Shown here: positions 10,052 through 18,403 of the stretch, piece by piece | Layout of the letters: each line of letters opens with the position of its first letter | Numbering within the stretch: position 1 is the stretch's first letter | Origin: Bacillota bacterium | GTDB taxonomy: Bacteria; Bacillota; Sulfobacillia; JAJZYS01; JAJYTV01 | Direction of reading: 5' to 3' | Assembly (NCBI GenBank): GCA_021793645.1 | Contig: JAJYSJ010000005.1 | Location: 103,288 to 167,287, forward strand | DNA length: 64,000 bases | The notes under the pieces: generated by a model | Databases searched by the model: none | Told to the model about the DNA's origin: nothing | The model's input: the letters and a program-made list of their open reading frames with translations, nothing else | Position numbers and translations under genes: made by a program

Positions 10052-10079
10052 TTGCATTGGCAGCACAGCGTGCTATATT
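10052..10079 (+). promoter_or_regulatory. Promoter of the M-box leader
   Basis: TTGCAT (10052-10057) and TATATT (10074-10079), 16 bases apart, with an extended TG one base before the -10. Transcription would begin near 10086, at the edge of the riboswitch. Confidence 0.7.
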
Positions 10080-10090
10080 GGTATTGGATC

Positions 10091-10253
10091 GTCTGTTAGG
10101 TGAGGCTACCCGCGAGAGACATGCTCTTGCCCGGAAACATCGAGAGATGCCCACGGGTGAAACAGTTCCGGTCGGAAGAAGGCCGGAACCAGAGGGCTGG
10201 AGCCAAACGGTTCCTATGCCGCGCGGTGCTGAAGCTCAACGAGGAGACGCCAG
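10091..10253 (+). ncRNA. M-box (ykoK-type) Mg2+-sensing riboswitch
   Basis: The segment shows the conserved M-box blocks in order: GTTAGGTGAGGCT at about 10095, GCCCGGAAACATCGAGAGAT at 10129-10148 followed by GCCCACGGGTGAA, then the paired CCGGTC/GGCCGG and ACGGTTCCTATGCCG segments and the closing GCTGAAGCTC. M-boxes fold around several Mg2+ ions and switch off Mg2+ transporter genes when magnesium is sufficient. The 3' flank carries an intrinsic terminator and a competing antiterminator arm, and the next gene is an NRAMP-related transporter. Confidence 0.88.
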
Positions 10254-10289
10254 TTTTTCTGGGCGTGTTCTCACGCCCAGATTTCTTTT
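10246..10289 (+). terminator. Riboswitch expression platform: terminator with competing antiterminator arm
   Basis: Perfect 9-bp stem (10259-10267 with 10272-10280), loop TTCT, then ATTTCTTTT: a strong intrinsic terminator. The stretch GACGCCAG at 10246-10253 can pair instead with the 5' arm of that stem (one bulged G), giving the antiterminator expected to form when Mg2+ is low. Confidence 0.8.
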
Positions 10290-10475
10290 CGAAGGGGGGG
10301 ATCGGCCGTGCCGGATGATAGTCCTGATGGGAAGCGCCGCGAGATGCTAGGCGGGACCACATGCGCGGCCCGGCCCCCCCAACGTCGTACTCGCTAGTCG
10401 GTACCCTTGGGGGCTTGCCCCTCGCCGTCGCTTCCCCTCATGCCGCTGCACGCGGAACGAGAAGGGGGCGAACGC

Positions 10476-11828
10476 ATGGACTCGGTGAACCTTCAGGACC
10501 TCGAACGCACACTGCCGCGGGACGTGCGTCAGCGTGCCCAGGACCGCGTGGAGATTCGTCGGGCGCGAGAGGCGAGCGGCATTCTCGGGCGCCTGAGGAT
10601 CCTTCTGCTCCTTCTGGGGCCGGGGATCCTGGTGATGATCGCGGACAACGACGCCGGCGGCGTCATCACCTATGCACAAACCGGCGCCAGCTATCACCTC
10701 GGGTTCTTCATTCCCTTCCTCGTGCTGATGATCCCAGTGGCGTTCGTCGTCCAGGAGATGACGGTACGGCTGGGTGCGGTGACGCGCCGCGGCCACGCCG
10801 AGATGATTTTCATGCGCTACGGGAGGTTCTGGGGAACGTTCTCGGCCCTCGACCTCGTCATCGCCAACGCGTTGACGCTCATTACGGAATTTATCGGCAT
10901 CGGCGCAGGCCTCTCCGCCTTCGGCGTGCCGCTGCCGGCTGGAGTGCTGGCCGGGCTTGCCCTGGTGCTCCTCGTAACGCTGATCGGGCGCTACCGGCTA
11001 TGGGAGCGCATCTCGCTTTGGATCGCACTCCTCAACCTCGTGTTCGTCCCGCTCGCACTGTACGCACACCCCAACTGGGCCCTCGTAGCACGCAGCTTCG
11101 GCAGCTGGCACGTCGCTGGAGGGGTGGACGGCACCTTCCTCATGCTGCTGCTGGCGAACCTCGGCACGACGATCGCACCATGGATGCTCTTCTTCCAGCA
11201 GTCGGCAGTCGTCGACAAGGGGCTGACTCCAAAGGAGATGCGCTTCGGTCGCATCGACACGATGGTCGGCGGGATCGTCATGGGGATCGTCGCGCTCGCA
11301 ATCGTCATCCTTGCCGCGACCGTGATGCATGGTGTGCCGGGCTCCACCGGACTTGAGATCCAGAACATCCTCCAGGCGGTCGGCCGCAGGATCGGTCCAG
11401 CCGCGCAGTCGCTCTTCGCCCTAGGTCTTGTCGAGGCCGGCTTGATCGCCGCCATGGCGATCACCGCCAGCACTTCTTGGGCCGCAGGAGAAGCGCTCGG
11501 CCTAAGGGTGCGCAGCCTGAACGCGAAGCCCAAGGAGGCGCTCTCCTTCTACCTTCCCGGCGTCATCGCGGCAACGGTAGCAGCCTTTGTCGTGCTGATC
11601 CCCGGTGCACCCCTGGGGTACCTCAACATTCTCGTGCAGGTGTTGGCGACCGTCTTCATGCCCGCCGCTCTCCTCTTCCTGCTGCTGCTCGTCAACGACC
11701 GCGAGGTGATGGGCAGCTACGTCAACTCGAAGCTGCAGAATGTAGCCGCCATCGGGATAGTCGGTTTCCTCATCGTGATGAACGGGGCCTTCGGCGCCTC
11801 GATCCTCTTCCCGCATCTGATTCGCTAA
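10476..11828 (+). CDS. NRAMP-related divalent metal (probably Mg2+) transporter
   Basis: 450 aa, about 11 TM segments. Start chosen at the ATG with GAAGGGGG upstream; a longer frame from 10407 is unlikely. It belongs to the NRAMP fold, but the signature residues differ from Mn2+/Fe2+ transporters: the TM1 DPGN motif is replaced by IADNDAGG, and the TM6 MPH motif, whose methionine selects transition metals, reads IAPWM. Loss of that methionine is described for NRAMP-related magnesium transporters. Together with the M-box leader this makes Mg2+ the likely substrate. A 62-aa membrane protein follows in the same transcript. Confidence 0.85.
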   Translation: MDSVNLQDLERTLPRDVRQRAQDRVEIRRAREASGILGRLRILLLLLGPGILVMIADNDAGGVITYAQTGASYHLGFFIPFLVLMIPVAFVVQEMTVRLGAVTRRGHAEMIFMRYGRFWGTFSALDLVIANALTLITEFIGIGAGLSAFGVPLPAGVLAGLALVLLVTLIGRYRLWERISLWIALLNLVFVPLALYAHPNWALVARSFGSWHVAGGVDGTFLMLLLANLGTTIAPWMLFFQQSAVVDKGLTPKEMRFGRIDTMVGGIVMGIVALAIVILAATVMHGVPGSTGLEIQNILQAVGRRIGPAAQSLFALGLVEAGLIAAMAITASTSWAAGEALGLRVRSLNAKPKEALSFYLPGVIAATVAAFVVLIPGAPLGYLNILVQVLATVFMPAALLFLLLLVNDREVMGSYVNSKLQNVAAIGIVGFLIVMNGAFGASILFPHLIR

Positions 11829-11849
11829 GCCTGAAGGGAGGTACCGCCC

Positions 11850-12038
11850 ATGGCTCGTGCCATTGCACCGGACGAGATCCTCCGCATCGTCGACGAGGAG
11901 GACCTCCTGCAGGAACCGCCCGTCTACGGCCGCGTCGCCGTGCGCGGACCGATCGCCTTGGTCTGGTGGGGTCTGCGCATCTACGTGCTCCTCATGGCCG
12001 TCCTTGTTGCGGTCGGATTCGCACACGGTCTTCACTGA
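11850..12038 (+). CDS. Single-TM small protein downstream of the NRAMP-related transporter
   Basis: 62 aa, ATG behind GAAGGGAGG, 21 bases after the transporter stop and before a shared terminator, so in the Mg2+-controlled transcript. The N-terminal half is acidic (PDEILRIVDEEDLLQEPP), the C-terminal half one membrane helix (about residues 36-58) ending GFAHGLH. No family recognised. It could be a transporter subunit or regulator; that is inference from position only. Confidence 0.65.
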   Translation: MARAIAPDEILRIVDEEDLLQEPPVYGRVAVRGPIALVWWGLRIYVLLMAVLVAVGFAHGLH

Positions 12039-12048
12039 TACGTCAAGG

Positions 12049-12085
12049 GGGAACTCTGGGCGGAGAAGGTCCGCCCGGAGTTCCC
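12049..12085. terminator. Shared hairpin between the Mg2+ transcript and the LysR gene
   Basis: 16-bp stem with one non-Watson-Crick pair, arms 12049-12064 and 12070-12085, 5-base loop. It lies between two converging genes and can serve both. Confidence 0.65.
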
Positions 12086-12093
12086 TCCTGCGA

Positions 12094-12996
12094 CTACACT
12101 TGCCTGCCGCTCGGCTTCAGCGCTTCCCAGAGCGCCGCTTCGGCGGGCAATTGCTGTCGGCCCCGACGCCTTCCGGCATAGATCTGCCGCGGCCCACCAA
12201 GCGCACTGCAGGTCGCCTGAGCGAGCCTGCCGCACTCAATCTCCCAACGAATCGACATCTCGGAGAGCACCGCAACGCCAAGTCCGGAGGCGACGGCGCG
12301 CTTCACCGCCTCGCTGGCCGCGAATTCCAACGTTGCCTGCAGATCGGCCCCGAGCACCCGGTCGACGATGGCGCGCGTGTTCGAGTCTGGTTCACGCAGG
12401 ATGAGGCGTTCCGCGCGCAGCTCTTCCAAGGAGAGATCCCGCCCCGCCCGTGGGTCGCCAGGCGGCAGCGCAACGCGCAGCGCGTCTTGGGCCAGTGGCT
12501 GCGTCTCGATCTGTGGCCCCCATGGCGGCTCGTCGATGCCGCCGACTGCCACCGCCACGTCGATGGCTCCTGATTCCAACTCCTCCGCCAGTTCCGCAGG
12601 GTTGCCAACCTGCAGCCTCAGGGAGACCGCGGGGTGCTGCCGCACGAACGGTCCCAGACGATCGGGCAGCAGGTAGATCGCCGGAGTCGCACTGGCTCCG
12701 ATGCGCAAGGGGCCGCCGCCCGTACGGATGCGCTCCATGGCGCGCTCAGCATTCTCGATCCCCTCTAGCACTTGGTCCGCGTAGCTGAGGAGTTCTCGAC
12801 CGGCAGGCGTGAGCTGCAAGCGCCGATGCGTGATCTCGACCAGTGCCAGCCCTACTTCCTCCTCCAAGGCCCGCACTTGCATGCTCACGGCGGGCTGGCT
12901 GCGGCCCAGCTGTTCGGCCGCTTCGGTGAACGTTCTGGCACTGGCCACCGCCCGGAAGAATCGCAACTGCTGCAAATGCACATCGCAGCCCCCCAT
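12094..12996 (-). CDS. LysR-family transcriptional regulator
   Basis: 300 aa. N-terminal winged HTH (LQQLRFFRAVASARTFTEAA, then SQPAVSMQVRALEEEVG) and a C-terminal effector-binding domain from about residue 90. The ATG at 12996 has AAGGAG five bases upstream and is preferred over the GTG at 13002. It is divergent from an MFS exporter whose expression it probably controls, the usual LysR arrangement; the AT-rich stretch at 13000-13030 between them is the likely operator. The effector is unknown. Confidence 0.88.
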   Translation of the reverse strand: MGGCDVHLQQLRFFRAVASARTFTEAAEQLGRSQPAVSMQVRALEEEVGLALVEITHRRLQLTPAGRELLSYADQVLEGIENAERAMERIRTGGGPLRIGASATPAIYLLPDRLGPFVRQHPAVSLRLQVGNPAELAEELESGAIDVAVAVGGIDEPPWGPQIETQPLAQDALRVALPPGDPRAGRDLSLEELRAERLILREPDSNTRAIVDRVLGADLQATLEFAASEAVKRAVASGLGVAVLSEMSIRWEIECGRLAQATCSALGGPRQIYAGRRRGRQQLPAEAALWEALKPSGRQV

Positions 12997-13070
12997 AAAC
13001 ACTCCTTATGTTAATACTAAGTCAATATGCCGTTTCCCTTTGCGTCGCGATGCACTATGCTGGATGTATC

Positions 13071-14480
13071 ATGAGAGATGCACACGCCGAACCCCCAGAA
13101 CAGGGCCTCGCAGCACATCCCTGGCTCGCGGTCGCAACGGTTTGCCTCGGAGCGGCGATGGCCGCAATCGACGCCAGCATCGTCACTGTCGGACTGCCAA
13201 CGATGCAGCACTTCTTTCATTCCTCGTACACCGACATCGCGTGGGTTTCGCTCTCATACCTCCTGGCGCTGACGACGGTCGTCGTGCTCGCAGGACGGCT
13301 CGCAGACAGCATCGGCCGCTCGCGGATGTACCGCTTCGGATTCCTCGTATTCGGAATCGCTTCCGCTGGCTGCGGCTTCGCTCCGAGCCTTTGGGTGTTG
13401 ATCGTGTCCCGCGTCGTGCAGGGTCTTGGCGCGGCGATGCTCCAGGCGAACTCCGTGGCCATCGTCACCTCCAGCGTTCCCGCAAGTATGCGTGGGCGCG
13501 CGATCGGCGTGCAGGGTGCCGCTCAGGCGGTTGGGCTCTCGATCGGGCCTGCAGTTGGGGGCATCTTGATCGGCGCGTTCTCCTGGCAGGCAATCTTTCT
13601 TGTCAACCTGCCAATCGCGGCCCTCGCCTTGATCGTCGCGCCGTTCACCCTGCCGCATGACAGTATCAGGACCGCGGACCAACCGCGGCAGAAGGTCGAC
13701 GTACTGAGCTCCGCCCTGCTTGCCGTCTCGTTGACGCTGCTGCTGCTTGCTTTCAAGGGCCGCGGCATCTGGTACATAGAACTCCTCGGCGGCCTCCTGA
13801 TCGGCTACTTCTTCACCCGTCGCCAGGTTCGCATCGAGCAGCCGCTCGTACATCCAAGCGTAGTGCGGATCATTCACGTGACGGGCGGCGTGGTGCTGGG
13901 CGTCCTCTCGTTCAGCGTGCTCTACGGCGTGTTCTTCCTGCTGCCCTACTACTTCGAGAATGTGCGCGGTCTCCCAACAGCCCACATGGGCATCATCGTC
14001 AGCTCCATCGCTCTTTCGATGACGGCGGTGGCACCACTCGCCGGTACGCTTGCAGACCGTTTCGGCAATCGTACGGTCGCGGTGACAGGCCTGGTCATCA
14101 CGGCCGTAGGATCTCTCCTCATGTATCTTTGGACCACCAACATCGCATTCGCCTGGACTATTCCGGCCCTTGTGCTGATTGGCGCTGGCGCCGGCGTCTT
14201 CACCCCGCCGAACAACAGCTCCGTGATGGGCCACTCGCCCAAAGAACACCTTGGTGTGACGGGCGGTCTCCTCAACATGGGGCGCTCGATCGGGATGAGC
14301 GCCGGCATCGCCCTCTCAGCCGCGATGTACGCGATGTCCCGCACCGACCCATTCCAGGGCTTCCGCAACGGGGCTCTGGCCCTCTTGATCATCGCAGTGG
14401 TGTCGATCGTCGTGCAGGCGGTGCTGCCGAAGGAGACGCACCCCGGAGCAGGGCGCGACATGCCGTTCCTGCCTGACTAG
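13071..14480 (+). CDS. MFS multidrug exporter, DHA2 (14-TM) family
   Basis: 469 aa from ATG 13071 (an upstream in-frame ATG at 13008 lies inside the divergent promoter region and lacks a binding site). Drug:H+ antiporter features: the first-helix AIDASIVTVGLPTM, the loop LAGRLADSIGRSRMYRFG, and the motif C region GPAVGGILIGAFSWQAIFLVN. The number of hydrophobic segments fits 14 TM. It probably exports a toxic compound sensed by the divergent LysR protein. Confidence 0.88.
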   Translation: MRDAHAEPPEQGLAAHPWLAVATVCLGAAMAAIDASIVTVGLPTMQHFFHSSYTDIAWVSLSYLLALTTVVVLAGRLADSIGRSRMYRFGFLVFGIASAGCGFAPSLWVLIVSRVVQGLGAAMLQANSVAIVTSSVPASMRGRAIGVQGAAQAVGLSIGPAVGGILIGAFSWQAIFLVNLPIAALALIVAPFTLPHDSIRTADQPRQKVDVLSSALLAVSLTLLLLAFKGRGIWYIELLGGLLIGYFFTRRQVRIEQPLVHPSVVRIIHVTGGVVLGVLSFSVLYGVFFLLPYYFENVRGLPTAHMGIIVSSIALSMTAVAPLAGTLADRFGNRTVAVTGLVITAVGSLLMYLWTTNIAFAWTIPALVLIGAGAGVFTPPNNSSVMGHSPKEHLGVTGGLLNMGRSIGMSAGIALSAAMYAMSRTDPFQGFRNGALALLIIAVVSIVVQAVLPKETHPGAGRDMPFLPD

Positions 14481-14536
14481 GCGCGCAGAGAGAACACTCT
14501 TGGCGCGGTCCGCCCCCGCAAAGAGCAGTTGGTCAT

Positions 14537-14596
14537 GCGGCAAAGGAAGAGCGCCTGCCGGACGGCAACGTCCGGCAGGCGCTCTTCCTTTGCCGC
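14537..14596. terminator. 27-bp perfect inverted repeat, bidirectional terminator
   Basis: Arms 14537-14563 and 14570-14596 match over all 27 bases with a 6-base loop. It lies between the converging MFS and ywiC genes. The ends carry A-rich and T-rich stretches (CAAAGGAA / TTCCTTTG), so it can work in both directions. Confidence 0.8.
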
Positions 14597-14620
14597 TGCA
14601 CAGAGACCACAGGGTTTCGT

Positions 14621-15451
14621 TCACGCGTGCGCCACCAGCGTGAAGAGTGCCATCAGCGCCACAGCGAGGACAACCTCCTGGCGCCCCATCCTGCGCATAT
14701 TGAGCCAGGGATGCTGCCCTCCGAGCCAGAGATACGCCCGCGCCATCTGCGGCAGGAGCGGCACCGCTGCCCAGATCGGCAGGTAGCCGAAGAGGCTGAG
14801 CGCAACGACGAGCAGGGTCAGCAGCGAGGCCGAGCCGGCGAGCAGCAGCGTGCCCTGGCGGACGTCCGCTGCGTCCATGTTCGTCTTCGCTGCGACGATC
14901 TGCAGCCGCAAAAAGCCGACGCCGTAGAGGAAGTGCAGCACGAGACCGAAGTAGACGATCAGCATCGCCATGTCCGCGGGAAGGCCGAGTGCGGCCCAGG
15001 TGCCTGGTACGATGAGACATAGCCCTGTTGTCGCGACGAGTTCGCGCAGCGTCCGCCACTTTTCGGGCAGGAATCCGAGCAGAACCGCGAAGGCGTACGG
15101 CGGTACGGCGAGGATGGGCAAAAGGTACAGCAGGGCGGCGTGGGAGGTTCGGGCTGCAAGGACGCCTGCAACCGCAGATGCGGCGAGTTCGCCGGTTGCG
15201 ATCCAGGCGTACAACGCCCGGCCCCCCGCTTTAGCTCGCAATAGGCGGTCGACGGGTTCCTTCGCGAGCAGCAGGAACACAACTGCGGGGATCAGCAGCA
15301 GCGCCGCAGTCGAAAAAGCGTCCGCGACCATCAGCGTCGTCAGGTATCCCGTGACGAGCATTGTCCAGGCACCGAACTCGCGCGGAACGAACCACCAGTA
15401 TCCCCGGCGGGGCTGCGCTTCGTGGCCGCTCAGGGCGCTCGCGGTGTACAC
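14621..15451 (-). CDS. YwiC-like integral membrane protein
   Basis: 276 aa, eight to ten hydrophobic segments. The N-terminal WFVPREFGAWTMLV is the hallmark of the YwiC-like family, whose function is not established. I chose the GTG at 15451, two bases after the ispH stop with AAGG upstream; the longer frame overlaps ispH. Last gene of the leftward heme/isoprenoid run. The topology is reminiscent of UbiA-type prenyltransferases, but the Asp-rich motifs are absent. Confidence 0.7.
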   Translation of the reverse strand: MYTASALSGHEAQPRRGYWWFVPREFGAWTMLVTGYLTTLMVADAFSTAALLLIPAVVFLLLAKEPVDRLLRAKAGGRALYAWIATGELAASAVAGVLAARTSHAALLYLLPILAVPPYAFAVLLGFLPEKWRTLRELVATTGLCLIVPGTWAALGLPADMAMLIVYFGLVLHFLYGVGFLRLQIVAAKTNMDAADVRQGTLLLAGSASLLTLLVVALSLFGYLPIWAAVPLLPQMARAYLWLGGQHPWLNMRRMGRQEVVLAVALMALFTLVAHA

Positions 15452-15453
15452 GG

Positions 15454-16347
15454 CTAGCCTTGCGCGGTTGCCTGTGCTGCTGGCTCGTACCCCTCGAGGA
15501 ACTGCACTACCTCTCGGGTGATTGGAGATGGAGTGGAAGAGCCGGCGGTGACGCCAACCGTCTGCTTGCCCGCGAGCCACTCCGGCTCGATGTCCGCAAC
15601 CGTGTCGACGAGGTAGGCCGGGCGCCCCGCCTGTTCCTGGACGACTTGCACGAGGCGGTTCGAGTTGTTGGACCGGATGTCGCCTACGACAATCACGACA
15701 TCGCAGCGCGCGGCTTCGCGCACCGCTGCCTCCTGGCGAAGCTGGGTTGCAAGGCAGATCTCGTTGAACACCTCGATCTGAGGATAGGCCTCTTTGAGGC
15801 TCTGGATGGTCTCCTCCGTGTCCCAGCTCGACAGGGTCGTCTGTGTGACGACAGCGAGCTTCCTCCCAGCGAGGTCTAGACCCTCCGCATCCGCAGCGGT
15901 CTCGATCAGGTGGACGTGGTCGGGGGCCTCCCCCATGGCGCCTTCGGGCTCGGGGTGGCCGCGTCGGCCGATGTACAGGATCGTGTAGCCGCCATCTGCT
16001 AGATGACGGATCAGATCATGCGTCTTCGTCACGTCTGGGCATGTCGCGTCGACAACGTCCAGCCCCTTCGCCTCGGCGCGCTCGCGCACCGCCTGCGAGA
16101 CCCCGTGGGCAGTAAAGACGACCGTGCCCTCCGTCACCTGCTCGATCAGCTCGAGCCGGTTCTCTCCGTCGAGCGAAATCACGCCATAGCGATCAAGTTC
16201 CTCAACCGCATGGCGATTGTGGACAATCAGGCCAAGAACGAAGATCGGCTTCTTGGCGGTTGGGTTCTCCGCGACCTGCCGTACCAGCTTCATCGCATCG
16301 ACGACGCCGTAGCAGTATCCGCGAGGCGAAATCTTGACAACTTCCAA
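15454..16347 (-). CDS. ispH: 4-hydroxy-3-methylbut-2-enyl diphosphate reductase
   Basis: 297 aa, final step of the MEP isoprenoid pathway, making IPP and DMAPP with a [4Fe-4S] cluster. Three cluster cysteines: Cys12 (PRGYCYGV), Cys103 (DATCPDVTK) and Cys198 (NEICLATQ). VLGLIVHN and the TAGSSTPSPI substrate loop are present. Start is TTG at 16347 with GGGGGAG upstream. It follows hemB closely. IPP is needed for the quinones and heme-linked isoprenoids made by nearby menG and ubiA products. Confidence 0.94.
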   Translation of the reverse strand: MEVVKISPRGYCYGVVDAMKLVRQVAENPTAKKPIFVLGLIVHNRHAVEELDRYGVISLDGENRLELIEQVTEGTVVFTAHGVSQAVRERAEAKGLDVVDATCPDVTKTHDLIRHLADGGYTILYIGRRGHPEPEGAMGEAPDHVHLIETAADAEGLDLAGRKLAVVTQTTLSSWDTEETIQSLKEAYPQIEVFNEICLATQLRQEAAVREAARCDVVIVVGDIRSNNSNRLVQVVQEQAGRPAYLVDTVADIEPEWLAGKQTVGVTAGSSTPSPITREVVQFLEGYEPAAQATAQG

Positions 16348-16363
16348 AAGGGCTCTCCCCCTC

Positions 16364-17344
16364 TTATCGACACAGGCCTCGCCGCGCCCATTCGAGGGCG
16401 TAGTAGGTCACGATGAAGTCGGCGCCGGCACGCCGCATTGCGTAGAGAGACTCCGTAACGGCCATGTCGCGATCCAGCCAGCCGCGACTCGCCGCCGCCT
16501 CAAGCATCGCATATTCGCCGGACACCTGGTAGGCCCCCACGGGCAGGTCAGTCGCGGCACGCACCGACGCGAGCACGTCGAGATAGGGCATGCCGGGCTT
16601 TACGAGCAGCATGTCCGCCCCTTCGTCGACGTCCAGCCGCGCCTCGCGCAATGCTTCCCTGCCGTTGCGGAAGTCCATCTGGTACGTCGAACGGTCCCCC
16701 TCGCGCGGTGCGGATCCGGCCGCTTCGCGGAACGGTCCGTAGAATGCAGAGCGGTACTTCACGGCATACGAAAGAATCGCCGTCTCGATGAAGCCGGTCT
16801 CGTCCAGCGCACGGCGTAGCGCACTAACTCTCCCGTCCATCATGTCCGACGGTGCGACGACATCGGCACCCGCCTCCGCCTGCGAGACGGCAGCCTGCAT
16901 GAGCAGCGGCAGGGTCGCGTCGTTGTCGACGCTGCCGTCCTCTCGCACGACGCCGCAGTGTCCATGGTCCGTGTACTCGCAAAGGCATAGATCGCAGATC
17001 ACGACGAGTTCGGGCACGGCGTCCTTGATGCGTCGCACTGCTTCTTGCACAGGAGCGTCGGCGCGTGCGGCATAGCTTCCCACCGCGTCCTTTTCAGGCG
17101 GGATGCCGAAGAGCAGCACGGCCGGAATCCCCGCCGCGCGGATCTCCTTGGCGAGGTCGGCCGCCTTGTCAGGCGAAAGGTGCATCTGCCCGCTTAGTGC
17201 CTCGATCGGGCGCGCGATCGCACTCCCCGGAACGACAAACAGAGGCTGCACAAGGTTCCTAGGGGCAATCACGGTCTGGGCTACGAGATCGCGCATCGCT
17301 GCACTGCGCCGCGTGCGGCGCGGCCGGTAGATGATGTCTGCCAA
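16364..17344 (-). CDS. hemB: Delta-aminolevulinic acid dehydratase (porphobilinogen synthase)
   Basis: 326 aa, condenses two ALA into porphobilinogen. Catalytic lysines K196 (SYAVKYRSAFYGPF) and K249 (LLVKPGMPYLD), and the zinc-type cysteine cluster C120/C122/C130 (CDLCLCEYTDHGHC). A TTG start at 17344 follows the hemD stop with AGAGGAAGG at seven bases. Part of the heme operon. Confidence 0.94.
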   Translation of the reverse strand: MADIIYRPRRTRRSAAMRDLVAQTVIAPRNLVQPLFVVPGSAIARPIEALSGQMHLSPDKAADLAKEIRAAGIPAVLLFGIPPEKDAVGSYAARADAPVQEAVRRIKDAVPELVVICDLCLCEYTDHGHCGVVREDGSVDNDATLPLLMQAAVSQAEAGADVVAPSDMMDGRVSALRRALDETGFIETAILSYAVKYRSAFYGPFREAAGSAPREGDRSTYQMDFRNGREALREARLDVDEGADMLLVKPGMPYLDVLASVRAATDLPVGAYQVSGEYAMLEAAASRGWLDRDMAVTESLYAMRRAGADFIVTYYALEWARRGLCR

Positions 17345-17347
17345 GTT

Positions 17348-18403
17348 TCAGCCTTCCTCTCTCTTCGGGTGCTGCACGATATCGCACAACGCTTCGACGA
17401 CAGCAGCGTCGGATGGCTCAGTCGCGATTGCGTCGGGCGAGAGTCCGGATTCACGCAGCGCCGCAGCTGTCGTCGGACCAACCGCGATGATCCGGCCCTG
17501 CCGCAAGAATTCCTGCGGCAGCGCAGACAGCGTTCCGCGCACTGCCGACGGGCTGTAGAAGAGGGCGGCCTGCGGCGGAGGGGCCTCCAAGACCGCTGCT
17601 GCCGCCGCCTGATCGACGCCGGAAACCGTGCGATAGGCGGCAACCGGCCGCACCTGCAGGCCGTTCTTTTGCAGCGAGAGCAACAGGGCGGTGTCGGACG
17701 ACTCCGGCCCGACGATCAACCCACGCTCGTCGGGTGCTGCGCGCTCGCGCAACAGCTGCGCCAGGCCCTCCGCGCGCTGACGAACGGGCAGAGCTTCGCT
17801 TCTGAGTCCCTCGCCGGCAACCGCCGCGGCGGTTGCCGGGCCGACCGCATACAGTCGAAGGCCGAGCCTACCCGCATCGTGCCCTGCCGCGCGCATCTCC
17901 GCAAGGAAGCTGCGCACACCGGTTGCGCTCGTGAAGACAGCGTAGCGGCAGTTTGTCACTTCCCGGATCGCCGCTTCGAGCGAGGTCCTATCTTCGGGCG
18001 GCGCGTAGCGGATCGCTGGCAGAACGCAAGGCTCTGCACCGTGCAGCCGCAGAAGAGCCATAAGCCGCTCGGTCTGTTCTCGCGCCCGAGTCGTGAGTAC
18101 GCGCATGCCCTCAAGCCGCTTTGTGGTGCCGCTCACCTCAGAAAGGAAGTGGACCACGGCGCCAGCCTCGCGAAGTGATTCCGCCTCAGCGCGTACATGT
18201 GGCGACATCGCTTGATACAGCCGTGCGCAAATGCCATCGGGCAGCCGCGCAGGGTCTTGCGGCATGGCGTGTATCGACTGCACGCCGGCGCGAAGCGGCA
18301 TGGGTGACGCATCCGCGAAGACCGCCTGTGCCACAGTGAACAGATCGTCGATGGCCGCGTCCGGGAGCCCGTCTGCTCGCGCGTAATAGACTGCGCGAAC
18401 CAT
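17348..18403 (-). CDS. hemD: Uroporphyrinogen-III synthase with an N-terminal extension
   Basis: 351 aa, about 95 longer than usual. Residues about 96-351 are a HemD domain (RVLTTRAREQTERLMALL, YAVFTSATGVRSF, ALFYSPSAVRGTLSALP, IIAVGPTTAAALRESG), which closes hydroxymethylbilane to uroporphyrinogen III. The first about 95 residues (MVRAVYYARADGLP to SEVSGTTKRLEG) match neither the HemD fold nor a SAM-dependent CobA methyltransferase. The ATG overlaps the hemC stop (TAATG), so the extension is part of the translated gene; no internal start with a clear binding site is seen at the domain border. Confidence 0.85.
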   Translation of the reverse strand: MVRAVYYARADGLPDAAIDDLFTVAQAVFADASPMPLRAGVQSIHAMPQDPARLPDGICARLYQAMSPHVRAEAESLREAGAVVHFLSEVSGTTKRLEGMRVLTTRAREQTERLMALLRLHGAEPCVLPAIRYAPPEDRTSLEAAIREVTNCRYAVFTSATGVRSFLAEMRAAGHDAGRLGLRLYAVGPATAAAVAGEGLRSEALPVRQRAEGLAQLLRERAAPDERGLIVGPESSDTALLLSLQKNGLQVRPVAAYRTVSGVDQAAAAAVLEAPPPQAALFYSPSAVRGTLSALPQEFLRQGRIIAVGPTTAAALRESGLSPDAIATEPSDAAVVEALCDIVQHPKREEG

